Shown piece by piece: positions 34,993 through 46,617 of a stretch of 64,000 nt of DNA. The stretch lies in contig NC_079877.1 of the NCBI RefSeq assembly GCF_029227915.1, positions 26,747,851-26,811,850 of the forward strand, read 5' to 3'. The notes under the pieces were generated by a model. That model searched no databases. It was given only the letters and a program-made list of their open reading frames with translations, and was not told the origin of the DNA. Source of the DNA: Hydractinia symbiolongicarpus. Its lineage: Eukaryota; Cnidaria; Hydrozoa; Anthoathecata; Hydractiniidae. Every line of letters starts with the position of its first letter. Positions within the stretch are counted from its first letter, which is position 1. The translations under genes were made by a program, and so were the position numbers.

Positions 34993-35966
34993 CTAAATGT
35001 CTGATCCTATTAACATGTCAACCTCTCCAATATACCCCGAGTCAACCAACTTTAGTCTCTTTAAGCTAACATAATTTTCCGGCGCAAAATTCACAAAATT
35101 TTTCTTGATGGGTAAACATATATACGGCACAGAAAGACAATTTACAAAAATTTCCTTGCGTGAAGGAAAATTAATGAGATTTTTTGTCATAGCAGTGGTG
35201 TGGCCAAAGGTAGAAATATTTACATTACATTACATAAGACCTTTGACTTGGTGGTGAGGGCTACTTGGGTTTTTCTAGCAAACATCACCGGTTTGCAATA
35301 GAAACAGGTTTTTGTTTTAGACCATTCTCTAACCTTGCGATTATATTTCAAGCACAAAAAGCAAACATAGGCTTTCCTTAGTTGATCTCTGCTCATCAAA
35401 CTGCAAAACAAAACTTTTATCACCTTTATATTGGTGTTTGCGGTTTTGAGTAACAGGATTGATCTGTATTTTTTTGAGCCCTAACTTCATCGCGAATTTA
35501 GTTAAGGAGCCTGGAGAAATCCCAAACCACTTCCTCTAAGTTCCTACTAACGTCTAATTTAAAGTCAATGGAAAGTCTTTCCGTAATAATCGGTGATAAT
35601 AGTAAAACCATAACTTTTTCCATCGATACCCAAACTTTTCAAACTTTCAACGTGCGATTCCATGTCATCATATAGTTTGCGAATTTCTTAAACATTACAA
35701 TCGTTGTAAATCTTCTTTGGTTTAAGCAGCTCCTTATGTGCGCGATTATAATCATCTGTATGTTTCCATCACATTCTTTAAGAAGCTTGATCGATAAATG
35801 GAGAAATAAAGTAAAGGGCATCCTTTTCGAGATGAGAAAGTAAATAATTAAAATTTTCCCTGTTACTAATTTGTGCAGATGACTGTACTGCTGCATAAAA
35901 GCCGTCCATAAAAGTTTGCCATTTGTTAAAATCTTCCGTGAAATTGACAATTTCGAGTTTTTGCAA
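34993..35966 (-). pseudogene. BEL/Pao retrotransposon remnant, copy 1
   Basis: Three minus-strand pieces lie in the order expected for a BEL/Pao polyprotein. The first is a DUF1759-like gag piece (35966-35778; EDFNKWQTFMDGF, then LLSHLEKDALYFI). The second is a zinc-knuckle-like piece (35423-35220; YVCFLCLKYN, then KTCFYCK). The third is an aspartic-protease/DUF1758-like piece ending VDMLIGSDI (35190-34993). Frameshifts and stops separate them, and reverse transcriptase and integrase are absent. It is a decayed, truncated copy. Confidence 0.6.
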
Positions 35967-36415
35967 ACGTACATGGTTGATGTTGATATCAGTTACTTTA
36001 ATGTTCTTTTTTTTGTTGTACTTTCGTTTGCGTTTTTGTTTAAAAAGCGTTAATTAAATCTTATTCATTTTCTTCAACGTTCTGTAACTTTTCTTTATTT
36101 CATAGGCACGATAGATTTTATACTGTTTAAGGTGATGGTATAATTTTTGAGCATGGTTTCTTAATCGCGATTTTTTCTGCGATAGTTAATCAAAGTTTAT
36201 TTATTCATACATGACTAAAAAGCATTTTTAACCACCTACGAAATGGTATAAAAATAATTTGAAACTTCTTAACTCGTGAAAAGTACAGAGACATTTTTAA
36301 AACACACCCTACCTTCAAAAAGGAGACTTCATTTACAAACTACTTCGTTTCCAAATCTCATTCGATGTTCCATAGAATCGTGATAGATGTATGTACGGTA
36401 GCCCACAAATGGGAA

Positions 36416-36805
36416 GGCAAAAAAAATCATAAAAAGAAAAAGGCACGCCAAATGTTACGGTAAAAGCCACGGCAAAAGAATAAGTCACAGTAATGTCACG
36501 GCAAAAGAAAAAGACACGGCAAAAGAAAAAGTCAGTGTAAAACATTAATGTTCGCTGCTTTTATACACGTGTTTGACGAACATGACTGAAAACACAGATG
36601 ACGATGACTTGTTTCATTTGGAGAAGCATTTTGATGAAGAGACGCTCATTAAATACTACTATAACAAAGGTTTTAGCTACGTTGAGTTACTGTGCTTTCT
36701 GAACTTTTTTTTACTTTTGCCGTGGCTTTTTCTTTTGCCGTGACATTTGCCGTAACATTTGCCGTGGCTTTTTCTTTTTATGTTGTTTTTTCTTTTGCCG
36801 TGGCG
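36416..36805. mobile_element. Element with inverted minisatellite arms, unit 1
   Basis: A left array of CACGGCAAAAGAAAAAG units (36416-36545) is the inverse of a right array of CTTTTTCTTTTGCCGTG units (36711-36805). Between them is the coding fragment at 36582. Inverted arrays around a transposase-like piece suggest a DNA transposon derivative, but termini and target duplication are unclear. Confidence 0.5.
36582..36743 (+). pseudogene. Fragment of an integrase/transposase-like N-terminus, unit 1
   Basis: 53 codons with an acidic start (TDDDDLFHLEKHF) followed by ETLIKYYYNKGFSYVELLCFL, similar in style to the N-terminal helix-turn-helix of uncharacterised metazoan proteins with an integrase core domain. 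The frame then runs into the right minisatellite arm and stops. The catalytic part is missing, so it is a remnant. Confidence 0.4.
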
Positions 36806-37574
36806 CATGTAGTAAAAACGATTTTTTAATTATTTTCCTCAAATTTCCCGTTTTTGATTTTTTTTTTTTTTTTTTTTGATTTGAAATGTAATAGATGGTA
36901 TACAAAAAAAGCCATTTTTTAACTTAAGCTTTCGTCAATAGGATGTAATATCTAGAGAATCGTTGATTTTTTTTAAAATAAACACGTTGGCTACAGCACA
37001 GTAGCGTTCTCCCTTGTATATCTTCGTAGTTTCGTAAAAGAGATTTGAAATGTAATAGATGGTATACGAAAAAAACAGCACTACAAAAAAAAAGTGTTTT
37101 GAAGATTTTTTAAAATATCACACCTTTCAAGCATACTTATAAAGATGGTGATCCTTTCACACTTCCGAGGCGATGAATATTCAAAAGGTTGTCCTTTTAA
37201 ATTTTATTATTCGCAAAGACGTGACTGAGAAGACCATAGAAATAGAACTTTCTAAGTCGTTTTAACATTTTAGTGACTTGCACAAACAGAACAGGATGGC
37301 ATACATTTTTAGAAATAAAAGTATGTTCTTTTTCAGACGGTCATTTTTTTGGATAAAGTCAATATTCCCCTTCGAACAATAAATAAATAGTTTCACCATT
37401 GGCAAGATCGTCGTTTCGTTATTATAAATGGCGAATAAAAAAATCGATTTTTTGATACAATAAAGGTATACCGTCACCTTAACAAAACAATACGTTTCCT
37501 CGCTTACTTTTAACATCAACCATCGCGGCGGGGAAGTTCAGGACATTTCCATCACACTGGATCCAAATCATTGT

Positions 37575-37623
37575 GAATTTTTAATCCAGTGAAATGAGCA
37601 ACATTTCACTGGATTAAAAATTC
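37575..37623. repeat. Perfect 21-bp hairpin, unit 1 only
   Basis: GAATTTTTAATCCAGTGAAAT and ATTTCACTGGATTAAAAATTC are perfect inverted arms with a 7-bp loop. Unit 2 has only the right arm (44922-44942), so the left arm arose as an inverted copy after the duplication. Confidence 0.85.
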
Positions 37624-38691
37624 TCTACTTTTTCCTCGCTTAAACGGAAAGCCGATGTTGTTGTGCTTTGCGGATATGAAGTTATATAAAAATATAAAGT
37701 TAAGGAAAAAATCTTTATTTTTAGATGGAAAAAGTAGCTGTTATTGCTGTGCTATTTTTAGGTTAAAAAAGTATATTACAAAGAAATATTTTAACCAGAC
37801 TTATTCTGGATGAAAACATGAGCAAGGCTGGAGAAGATAAAAATTCTAGATATATCTATATGTTTGAGTCTGTAAAGTACATACATGCCGGAAAAATAGC
37901 CATTTTTGTTCTTCGCCTCTCCAGCTCGATTTTCGTGCAAGTCACTAAAGTCGAAAACCAACAGCCGTAACCGAATAATGTTTTAACCACATAAAGTCAA
38001 TTTTTTTAAAAAATTATCAGTTCATGTTTTGATTTGATTCTTTCACATGCATTGTCACTAAAGCACAACTCATATTCGGTTTTTCTTTCTGTATATTCTT
38101 TCGAAATATAATCTCACGCGCAAAGGATGACAGCTTGCATACAAAAGTATGTATGTTTGAAAACAAGTACCTGTCCTGAGTGATAACAATGGTTAAAAAC
38201 ATTTAAAGCACTTAGAAGTTTGACGACTTCAGAAACAGGGCTTTCTAAAAAATCTTATTCAGAATATATGCAGAGTTTGGTTTTATTCTTCACAAGTTTC
38301 CTTGCTCCTTTGACACATCATGTTTTAATTACTTTCATTGGTTTGATTAAAATTATTTAATTTTATTTATCCGCCCCTAATACAGAATTTACGTGCACAT
38401 GCAATCGATGCAACTGGATACAGCTAATTATTTTTTCCATTGATATCCAGATCGGTATCCTAGCTTCACATTCTTCTATTCTTGACCGGAAAGTGTGATT
38501 TCAAACTGATCGCGGTTTCTTGTTTCTTTTGGAATAAATATCCACCTATCTGGCTCGGTGTGAACTACAAAGATCACTTACATTGCTAGAAAACTGTATT
38601 AGACTTGTCACAAAAATCAAATTATGCCGTACGAATCAGGTGACTCTTTAAGTCTGCGATAAAATATAAAATTCAGATCAGACCGTATTCT

Positions 38692-39119
38692 CTCTATTTG
38701 ACGCCCTAAGCGTTTAATTAATTTTCGAGATTTTAGGACGGGCGTCAATTGGAGAGGAGCGTTAATTAGAGAGTGGGCGTTTATTAAAAGCAATTAAAAC
38801 TTTCAAGTAATAATTTTCTTTTCTTAAGAAAGGAGTTACAAAGAACTGGTGGGGCATGTGCCGATTGAAATATCACGCCTGATTTTTCATTTCCTGAATA
38901 ATAAACGCTTACACACTTCGTCCAAATATTTCCTTTATTTGATGTAAGTGTAAAATTGTAATAAACGCCCCCTTTACATAAAATATGGAATAGGCTTTAA
39001 TTAGAGAGGGGCGTTAATTAGAATGGGGGCGTTTAATACGATTTTTGATGTTTTAGGTTGGGTGTTTATTGGAGAGGGGCGTTAAATAGAGAGTGGGCGT
39101 TAAATACAGAGAATACGGT
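38692..39119. mobile_element. MITE of about 430 bp, unit 1
   Basis: ACCGTATTCTCTCTATTTGA at the left and the reverse complement of AAATACAGAGAATACGGT at the right form terminal inverted repeats. The interior consists of GGGCGTTAATTAGAGAGTGG-type motifs in both orientations. There is no coding sequence and no clear target duplication. Confidence 0.6.
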
Positions 39120-39284
39120 ATTCGAACTGTAAATAGTAATTTTATCTATATCTACTGGTCAATAACTTTGCCAAATTGCAAATGACGCTTCTTGGGGAAA
39201 ACTATGAAACACGTAGGCACCAAATTGTACAATCTCTGACCCAATTCTTCCCCACCCTACAATGTACGCTCACATACGCATATA

Positions 39285-39522
39285 TCTCTTTAATAATAGC
39301 CATCGTCTGTCTGTCTGTGTGTTCGCGAAAGCCGTGTCCCGTACCGGAAACACGAAATTTTTAAAATGCACATCAATACCAAATGCGATATATTTCTGCC
39401 CACTTTGTTGCAACGGGCTAATTTGAAGGACGGGCGATCCCGTGGATTTTTCCACGGGCTAACGACTAGTCTCTATAATAATAGCCGTATTCCGTCTGTC
39501 TGTCTCTGCGCAGACCCCCGCT
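39285..39522 (+). mobile_element. Helitron plus truncated Helitron at the duplication junction
   Basis: The first copy (39285-39469) is inserted after an A, starts TCTCTTTAATAATAGCC and ends with the CCCGTGGATTTTTCCACGGG hairpin and CTAG. The second starts at 39470 (TCTCTATAATAATAGCC) and is cut off at 39522 by the start of unit 2. Confidence 0.7.
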
Positions 39523-39834
39523 GCGTTTACACAAAAAAACAGCGTTACTATTGAACGCCCTCTCGATAAAACTTGATAAAGAATCAGGTGTTACGAAAAA
39601 CAACGTAGCTAATAGTCTCGCTAAATACAAAGAGGAAAAAAGTATCCTTTTTTGTTGTTTTCTTTATCACAACACATGCAATATAAGAAAAAAAGTATAT
39701 ATATAACACCTTCAAAATGAAAGTCGCGCACGAAAATTCTTAAGCATTAAATTGTTACCAGAGAGAAAAATATAACATTTTAAATTTTTCTTGGATCAGT
39801 TTGAGCAGAAGGTGAGATATAGCTACAAGTGAAA

Positions 39835-40719
39835 ATGTATTGTAACACGACGCTCAATAATTTGCCAACGACAGAATGGAAATATGGATTTGGCGCGATA
39901 TTTATTTGCATTTCAATCATAGGAACATTAGAAAATATTTTTCTGTTAGTAACAATCTACAAGGAGAAACTTTATCATGAAACATCCAACATTTTCCTAC
40001 TGTCTTTGTCATTTTCTGATTTTCTAGCATGCTTCATATTATCACCGATTTTCGCGCTTCAATTGTTTCATCAGAAATTGATTACCAATTGTCAGGTTGA
40101 TGCAGTTCGTCGATTTCTTTCGGCCGTTCTCATCGGGGCTTCTGCATTCACGCTTGGTATGATCAGCTATGATCGATATCTTCATTTAACAAAATTACAA
40201 CATTACAATCTAACAATACAAAAAGCGTGCGTTCTATTGGTTTGCTGCTGGTTTGCTGCAGTCTCCATCCCGTGTTTAAGATTATTAGACCAATCAGAAA
40301 TTATGTATTCCGTGAGTGTGGTACTTTCAGCTTTAGTTATGTTCCTGGTAGTCATATTCTGTTATGTTATGATTCTTGTAGGTCTATATAAACGAAAATG
40401 TGATCTTAAAAATTCTAAAGAACTTGCCAAAAACGCCAGTCAAGCAAGTATACGAGCTGGCAGAACAGTGATAATTTTATTAGTTTGCACTGCACTTATG
40501 GTATTTCCCATAATGATACCATTTGTGGTTACGCTTGTTGGAAAATTAACATCAGATAGTGCCTACACCACCAGTTACATTATTATAATGGCTCTCTGCC
40601 TGATGAACAGTAATGTGAATCCGATTGTATATTTCTTGAGAACACCGAAATTAAAGAATTCGTTAAAAGCATTTTTAAGGCGACATTGTCATAAGATTGA
40701 TCCAGTCGTTAAGTACTAG
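39835..40719 (+). CDS. Class A (rhodopsin-like) GPCR, orphan, copy 2
   Basis: A 294-residue paralogue of the receptor at 32629, arising from duplication B. Differences are R129Q, F136V, I182V, V190D, F232V and S238L; all key motifs (DRY, NPIVY, TM2 Asp) are kept. The changes fall in the second intracellular loop, TM4, TM5 and the third loop, and around TM6. I count about five synonymous changes as well, so coding constraint appears to persist. The 5' leader differs slightly (an extra AGAGAGAAAAATATAACA-like insert and a lost GAA). Both copies look functional. Confidence 0.9.
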   Translation: MYCNTTLNNLPTTEWKYGFGAIFICISIIGTLENIFLLVTIYKEKLYHETSNIFLLSLSFSDFLACFILSPIFALQLFHQKLITNCQVDAVRRFLSAVLIGASAFTLGMISYDRYLHLTKLQHYNLTIQKACVLLVCCWFAAVSIPCLRLLDQSEIMYSVSVVLSALVMFLVVIFCYVMILVGLYKRKCDLKNSKELAKNASQASIRAGRTVIILLVCTALMVFPIMIPFVVTLVGKLTSDSAYTTSYIIIMALCLMNSNVNPIVYFLRTPKLKNSLKAFLRRHCHKIDPVVKY

Positions 40720-41504
40720 TCTGTTGTATCAGGAGACAAAAACGTGACGATGATTGGTTACAAAAACATGTCGTTTCACAATTAAATACTTAGCCAATAC
40801 CTGTAAATTTTGTTAACCGATAATCACTTTGATTTTAAACTGTTACAGTAAATCACATTGAGAAATAAAATTAAATAAAAAATTTGTGTGATATTTTTTT
40901 ATTAATGTTTATGCCCCAAAAGACTATCCCAGAGAGTCGTTGTTTAAAAATAATCCCAATCTCAAATCGTAGAATTCTTAGAGTTCTTTGACCTTAGATT
41001 TATTACCGTCTGATGTCGTTTCTTAACATGTGATCCACTACTTTTGATCTCCTCACAATTTGACTCCCTTTTTATAGCAGATTCTGAAAATTCCCATGAT
41101 GTAAAGAATACTAGGTTATAGCTTGGAATAAACTATACTTGAACGTAGATTAATTTTAGGCACTTGTACCAAAACTGAATAAAAACCTTAACAGAATAAA
41201 TAAGGGTAGCTAGCTACCTGGCTGGATATAGGATGCTCTGTCGAAATCTTTGTTTATAGCCAAAATCCTAAAATAGGTTTGTTTGAGAATTATACATAGA
41301 GAACGTGACAATATATTTATCTTAAAATACAAAACCAAATAAAAACACAAATACAAAGCTTTTAGAAAAAAGGGGCAAAAAATGACTTAAAAACAACGTT
41401 TGAAATGATCGCGGCTACATTAGATCGCCCATTGGGCATGGTGCCTTCCCTAGAACTTCAGGGTGAATCAAAGAAACGGATCACAAAGCATACGGGATTC
41501 ATAT

Positions 41505-41653
41505 TGCTAATTTGCGTGGATTGGCAGAGAGAAGAAAAGAGACGTGCTTGCTTAACATAACGTAAATCTTAACTAAATATAATATGTCAGAGTCAAGACA
41601 ATAAAGTTCTTGGTGTATTATGCCGAATAGAGCATATGCGACATAACACATAT
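41505..41653. mobile_element. About 149-bp insertion in duplication unit 2
   Basis: Relative to unit 1 (GGAATTCATATTTAAAATGG near 34291-34310), unit 2 has extra sequence flanked by CATAT on both sides (41500-41504 and 41649-41653). The 5-bp direct repeat looks like a target-site duplication. No inverted termini are obvious. Confidence 0.5.
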
Positions 41654-41694
41654 TTAAAATGGCGTGATAGAATTTTGCGGCTTTTAATTTTTGT

Positions 41695-41743
41695 GTTTTT
41701 TTATTTTAATACCTATGGTTAATAGGTATTAAAATAAAAAAAC
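41695..41743. repeat. Perfect 22-bp hairpin, unit 2 only
   Basis: GTTTTTTTATTTTAATACCT (plus AT) and its exact inverse (ending TATTAAAATAAAAAAAC) surround a 5-bp loop. Unit 1 (about 34335-34370) has only one arm followed by unrelated sequence. Confidence 0.85.
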
Positions 41744-42367
41744 ATTTGTATGGGGGAGAACAAAAAGTACCTGCGGCACTTTATGTTTCCCACCAGTTAT
41801 TTTTATCTCTGGAGAATATAGTAGCTACGACCTTTCGTTTGCGAATTAATTAATTTGAATGAGAAAGAAACTCAGGACCTATCCACTAAAACTTGTTATG
41901 TGGCAAATTTAGGCGGGTGTTCCCATTCTGTTAGTTAAATCAGCTGGATTTGGACCACCGATTTAAATGCGCATTTTTTTCTAATCTCTCTCACACGGTT
42001 TTCGATAAAACAATTAAATTTCTTCTCACTAGCCGTTTATTCCGATTTATCATTCATTTTTACAAGAAGCTGTTTGCTGAATTTTAAATATCAGATCACA
42101 ATAGCTTTAAAAATAGTGTCCGCAAATTCATCATAGTACATTGTTTATTCTTTACAATGCCTAGACTCTAATTCCCCAAGCCTTTGTAATATAATCTTGA
42201 GACATTGAACTTCATTGTTTACCTACCAGTCGTAGTAAGTTGTTGGCGCTGTCTGAATCAAACCTTTCCATGCTCGCGATTGGTCCACTTAGCACCAAAC
42301 CTACCTCCATCTCGATAACAGATGTTCCCTAGAGTTTAGGTTTTGCGTTTCCTGAAACTAAATCCCA

Positions 42368-43341
42368 CTAAATGTCTGATCCTATTAACATGTCAACCTC
42401 TCCAATATACCCCGAGTCAACCAACTTTAGTCCCTTTAAGCTAACATAATTTTCCGGCGCAAAATTCGCAAAATTTTTCTTGATGGGTAAACATATATAC
42501 GGCACAGAAAGACAATTTACAACAATTTCCTTGCGGGAAGGAAAATTAATGAGATTTTTTGTCATAGCAGTGGTGTGGCCAAAGGTAGAAATATTTACAT
42601 TACATTACATAAGACCTTTGACTTGGTGGTGAGGGCTACTTGGGTTTTTCTAGCAAACGTCACCGGTTTGCAATAGAAACAGGTTTTTGTTTTAGACCAC
42701 TCTCTAACCTTGCGATTATATTTCAAGCACAAAAAGCAAACGTACGCTTTCCTTAGTTGATCTCTGCTCATCAAACTGCAAAACAAAACTTTTATCACCT
42801 TTATATTGGTGTTTGCGGTTTTGAGTAACAGGATTGATCTGTATTTTTTTTAACCCTAATTTCATCTCGAATTTAGTTAAGGAGCCTGGAGAAATCCCAA
42901 ACCACTTCCTCTAAGTTCCTACTAACGTCTAATTTAAAGTTAATGGAAAGTCTTTCCGTAATAATCGGTGATAATAGTAAAACCATAACTTTTTCCATCG
43001 ATACCCAAACTTTTCAAACTTTCAACGTGCGATTCCATGTCATCATATAGTTTGCGAATTTCTTAAACATTACAATCGTTGTAAATCTTCTTTGGTTTAA
43101 GCAGCTCCTTATGTGCGCGATTATAATCATCTGTATGTTTCCATCACATTCTTTAAGAAGCTTGATCGATAAATGGAGAAATAAAGTAAAGGTCATCCTT
43201 TTCGAGATGAGAAAGTAAATAATTAAAATTTTCCCTGTTACTAATTTGTGCAGATGACTGTACTGCTGCATAAAAGCCGTCCATAAAAGTTTGCCATTTG
43301 TTAAAATCTTCCGTGAAATTGACAATTTCGAGTTTTTGCAA
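42368..43341 (-). pseudogene. BEL/Pao retrotransposon remnant, copy 2
   Basis: Duplicate of 34993-35966 within duplication B, with the same breaks, so the element decayed before the duplication. Only a few substitutions distinguish the copies (for example A to D in LEKDDLYFI). Confidence 0.6.
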
Positions 43342-43789
43342 ACGTACATGGTTGATGTTGATATCAGTTACTTTAATGTTCTTTTTTTTGTTGTACCTTC
43401 GTTTGCGTTTTTGTTTAAAAAGCGTTAATTAAATCTTATTCATTTTCTTCAATGTTCTGTAACTTTTCTTTATTTCATAGGCACGATAGATTTTATACTG
43501 TTTAAGGTGATGGTATACCTTTTCATGGTTTTCTAAATCGCGATTTTTTCTGGATAGTTAATCAAAGTTTATTTATTCATACATGACTAAAAAGCATTTT
43601 TAACCACCTACGAAATGGTATAAAAATAATTTGAAACTTCTTAACTCGTGAAAAGTACAGAGACATTTTTAAAACACACCCTACCTTCAAAAAGGAGACT
43701 TCATTTACAAACTACTTCGTTTCCAAATCTCATTCGATGTTCTATAGAATCGTGATAGATGTATGTACGGTAGCCCACAACTGGCAAGG

Positions 43790-44160
43790 CAAAAAGAAAA
43801 AACAACATAAAAAGAAAAAGCCACGGCAAATGTTACGGTAATTACCACGGTAAAAGAAAAAGCGACAACAAAAAGAAAAAGCCAGGGTAAAACATTAATG
43901 TTCGCTGCTTTTATACACGTGTTTGACGAACATGACTGAAAACTCAGATGACGATGACTTGTTTCATTTGGAGAAGCATACTGATAAAGAGACGCTCATT
44001 AAATACTACTATAACAAAGGTTTTAGCTACGTTGAGTTACTGTGCTTTCTGAACTTTTTTTTACTTTTGCCGTGGCTTTTTCTTTTGCCGTGACATTTAC
44101 CGTAACATTTGCCGTGGCTTTTTCTTTTTATGTTGTTTTTTCTTTTGCCGTGGCGCATGT
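43790..44160. mobile_element. Element with inverted minisatellite arms, unit 2
   Basis: Counterpart of 36416-36805. The left array has diverged (AAAGAAAAAACAACATAAAA, then CACGGTAAAAG units) while the right array (44063-44155) is nearly unchanged. The same 53-codon fragment begins at 43932 with three or so substitutions. Confidence 0.5.
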
Positions 44161-46012
44161 AGTAAAAACGATTTTTTAATTATTTTCCTCAAATTTCCCG
44201 TTTTTGATTTTTTTTTTTTTTTTTGATTTGAAATGTAATAGATGGTATACAAAAAAAGCCATTTTTTAACTTAAGCTTTCGTCAATAGGATGTAATATCT
44301 AGAGAATCGTTGATTTTTTTTAAAAATAAACACGTTGGCTACAGCACAGTAGCATTCTCCCTTGTAGATCTTCGTAGTTTGGTAAAAGAGATTTGAAATG
44401 TAATAGATGGTATACGAAAAAAACAATACTACAAAAAAAAAGTGTTTTGAAGATTTTTTAAAATATCACACCTTTCAAGCATACTCATAATGATGGTGAT
44501 ACTTTCACACTTCTGGGGCGATCATTGTTCAAAAGGTTGTCCTTTTAAATTTTATTATTCGCAAAGACGTGACTGAGAAGACCATAGAAATAGAACTTTC
44601 TAAGTCGTTTTAACATTTTAGTGACTTGCACAAACAGAACAGGATGGCATACATTTTTAGAAATAAAAGTGTGTTCTTTTTCAGACGGTCATTTATTTGG
44701 ATATTCCCCTTCGAAAAATAAATAAATAGTTTCACCATTGGGAAGATCGTCGTTTCTTTAGTATAAATGGCGAATAAAAAAATCGATTTTTTGATACAAT
44801 AAAGGTATACCGTCACCTTAACAAAACAATACGTTTCCTCGCTAGCTTTTAACATCAACCATCGCGGCGGCGAAGTTCAGGACATTTCCATCACACTGGA
44901 TCCAAATCATTGTTATTGCTCATTTCACTGGATTAAAAATTCTCTACTATTTCCTCGCTTAAACGGAAAGCCGATGTTGTTGTGCTTTGCGGATATGAAG
45001 TTATATAAAAATATAAAGTTAAGGAAAAAATCTTTATTTTTAGGTGGAAAAAGTAGCTGTTATTGCTGTGCTATTTTTAAGTTTAAAAAAGTATATTACA
45101 AAGAAATATTTTAACCAGACTCATTCTGGATGAAAACATGAGCAAGGCTGGAGAAGATAAAAATTCTAGATATATCTATATGTTTGAGTCTCTAAAGTAC
45201 ATACATGCCGGAAAAATAGCCATTTTTGTTCTTCGCCCCTCCAGCTCGATTTTCGTGCAAGTCACTAAAGTCGAAAAACCAATAGCCGTAACCGAATAAT
45301 GTTTTAACCACATAAAGTCAATTTTTTTAAAAAATTATCAGTTCATGTTTTGATTTGATTCTTTCACATTCATTGTCACAAAAGCACAACTCATATTCGG
45401 TTTTTCTTTCTGTATATTCTTTCGAAATATAATCTCACGCGCAAAGGATGACAGCTTGCATACAAAAGTATGTATGTTTGAAAACAAGTACCTGTCCGGA
45501 GTGATAACAATGGTTAAAAACATTTAAAGCACTTAGAAAGTTTGACGACTTCAGAAACAGGGCTTTCTAAAAAATCTTATTCAGAATATATGCAGAGTTT
45601 GGCTTTATTCTTCACAAGTTTCCTTGCTCCTTTGACACATCATGTTTTAATTACTTTCATTGGTTTGATTTAAATTATTTAATTTTATTTATCCGCCCCT
45701 AATACAGAATTTACTGCACATGCAATCGATGCAACTGGATACAGCTAATTATTTTTTCCATTGATATCCAGATCGGTATCCTAGCTTCACATTCTTCTAT
45801 TCTTGACCGGAAAGTGTGATTTCAAACTGATCGCGGTTTCTTGTTTCTTTTAGAATAAATACTGTAGAATTTCCACCTATCTGGCTCGGTGTGAACTACA
45901 AAGATCACTTACATTGCTAGAAAACTGTATTAGACTGGTCACAAAAATCAAATTACGCCGTACGAATCAGGTGACTCTATAAGTCTGCGATAAAATATAA
46001 AATTCAGATCAG

Positions 46013-46451
46013 ACCGTATTCTCTCTATTTGACGCCCTAAGCGTTTAATTAATTTTCGAGATTTTAGGACGGGCGTCAATTGGAGAGGAGCGTTAATTAG
46101 AGAGTGGGCGTTTATTAAAAGCAATTAAAACTTTCAAGTAATAGATTTTCTTTTCTTAAGAAAGGAGTTACAAAGAATTGGTGGGGCATGTGCCGATTGT
46201 AATATCACGCCTGATTTTTCATTTCCTGAATAATAAACGCTTACACACTTCGTCCAAATATTTCCTTTATTTGATGTAAGTGTAAAATTGTAATAAACGC
46301 CCCCTTTACATAAAATATGGAATAGGCTTTAATTAGAGAGAGGCGTTAATTAGAATGGGGGCGTTTAATACGATTTTTGATGTTTTAGGGTGGGTGTTTA
46401 TTGGAGAGGGGCGTTAAATAGAGAGTGGGCGTTAAATACAGAGAATACTGT
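46013..46451. mobile_element. MITE of about 440 bp, unit 2
   Basis: Duplicate of 38692-39119 within duplication B; the outer repeat has one change (AATACTGT instead of AATACGGT). Confidence 0.6.
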
Positions 46452-46617
46452 ATTCGAACTGTAAATAGTAATTTTATCTATATCTACTGGTCAATAGCTT
46501 TGCCAAATTCCAATAGACGCTTTTTAGGGGAAAACTATGAAACACATAGACACCAAATTGTACAATCTCTGACCCAATTCTTCCCCACCCTACAATGCAC
46601 GCTCACATACGCATATA

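Larger units (their letters stand above)
32331..39522. repeat. Direct tandem duplication B, unit 1 (about 7.2 kb)
   Basis: GCGTTTACACAAAAAAACAG at 32331 recurs at 39523, and the units stay collinear to 39522 and 46854. Unit 1 contains a GPCR, a BEL/Pao remnant, an inverted-minisatellite element, a MITE and a Helitron. The junction at 39522/39523 lies inside a Helitron: CAGACCCCCGCTG is followed by unit-start sequence at 39523, but by GAGTTAGAAAATG (starting within GCTG) at 46854. Confidence 0.95.
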
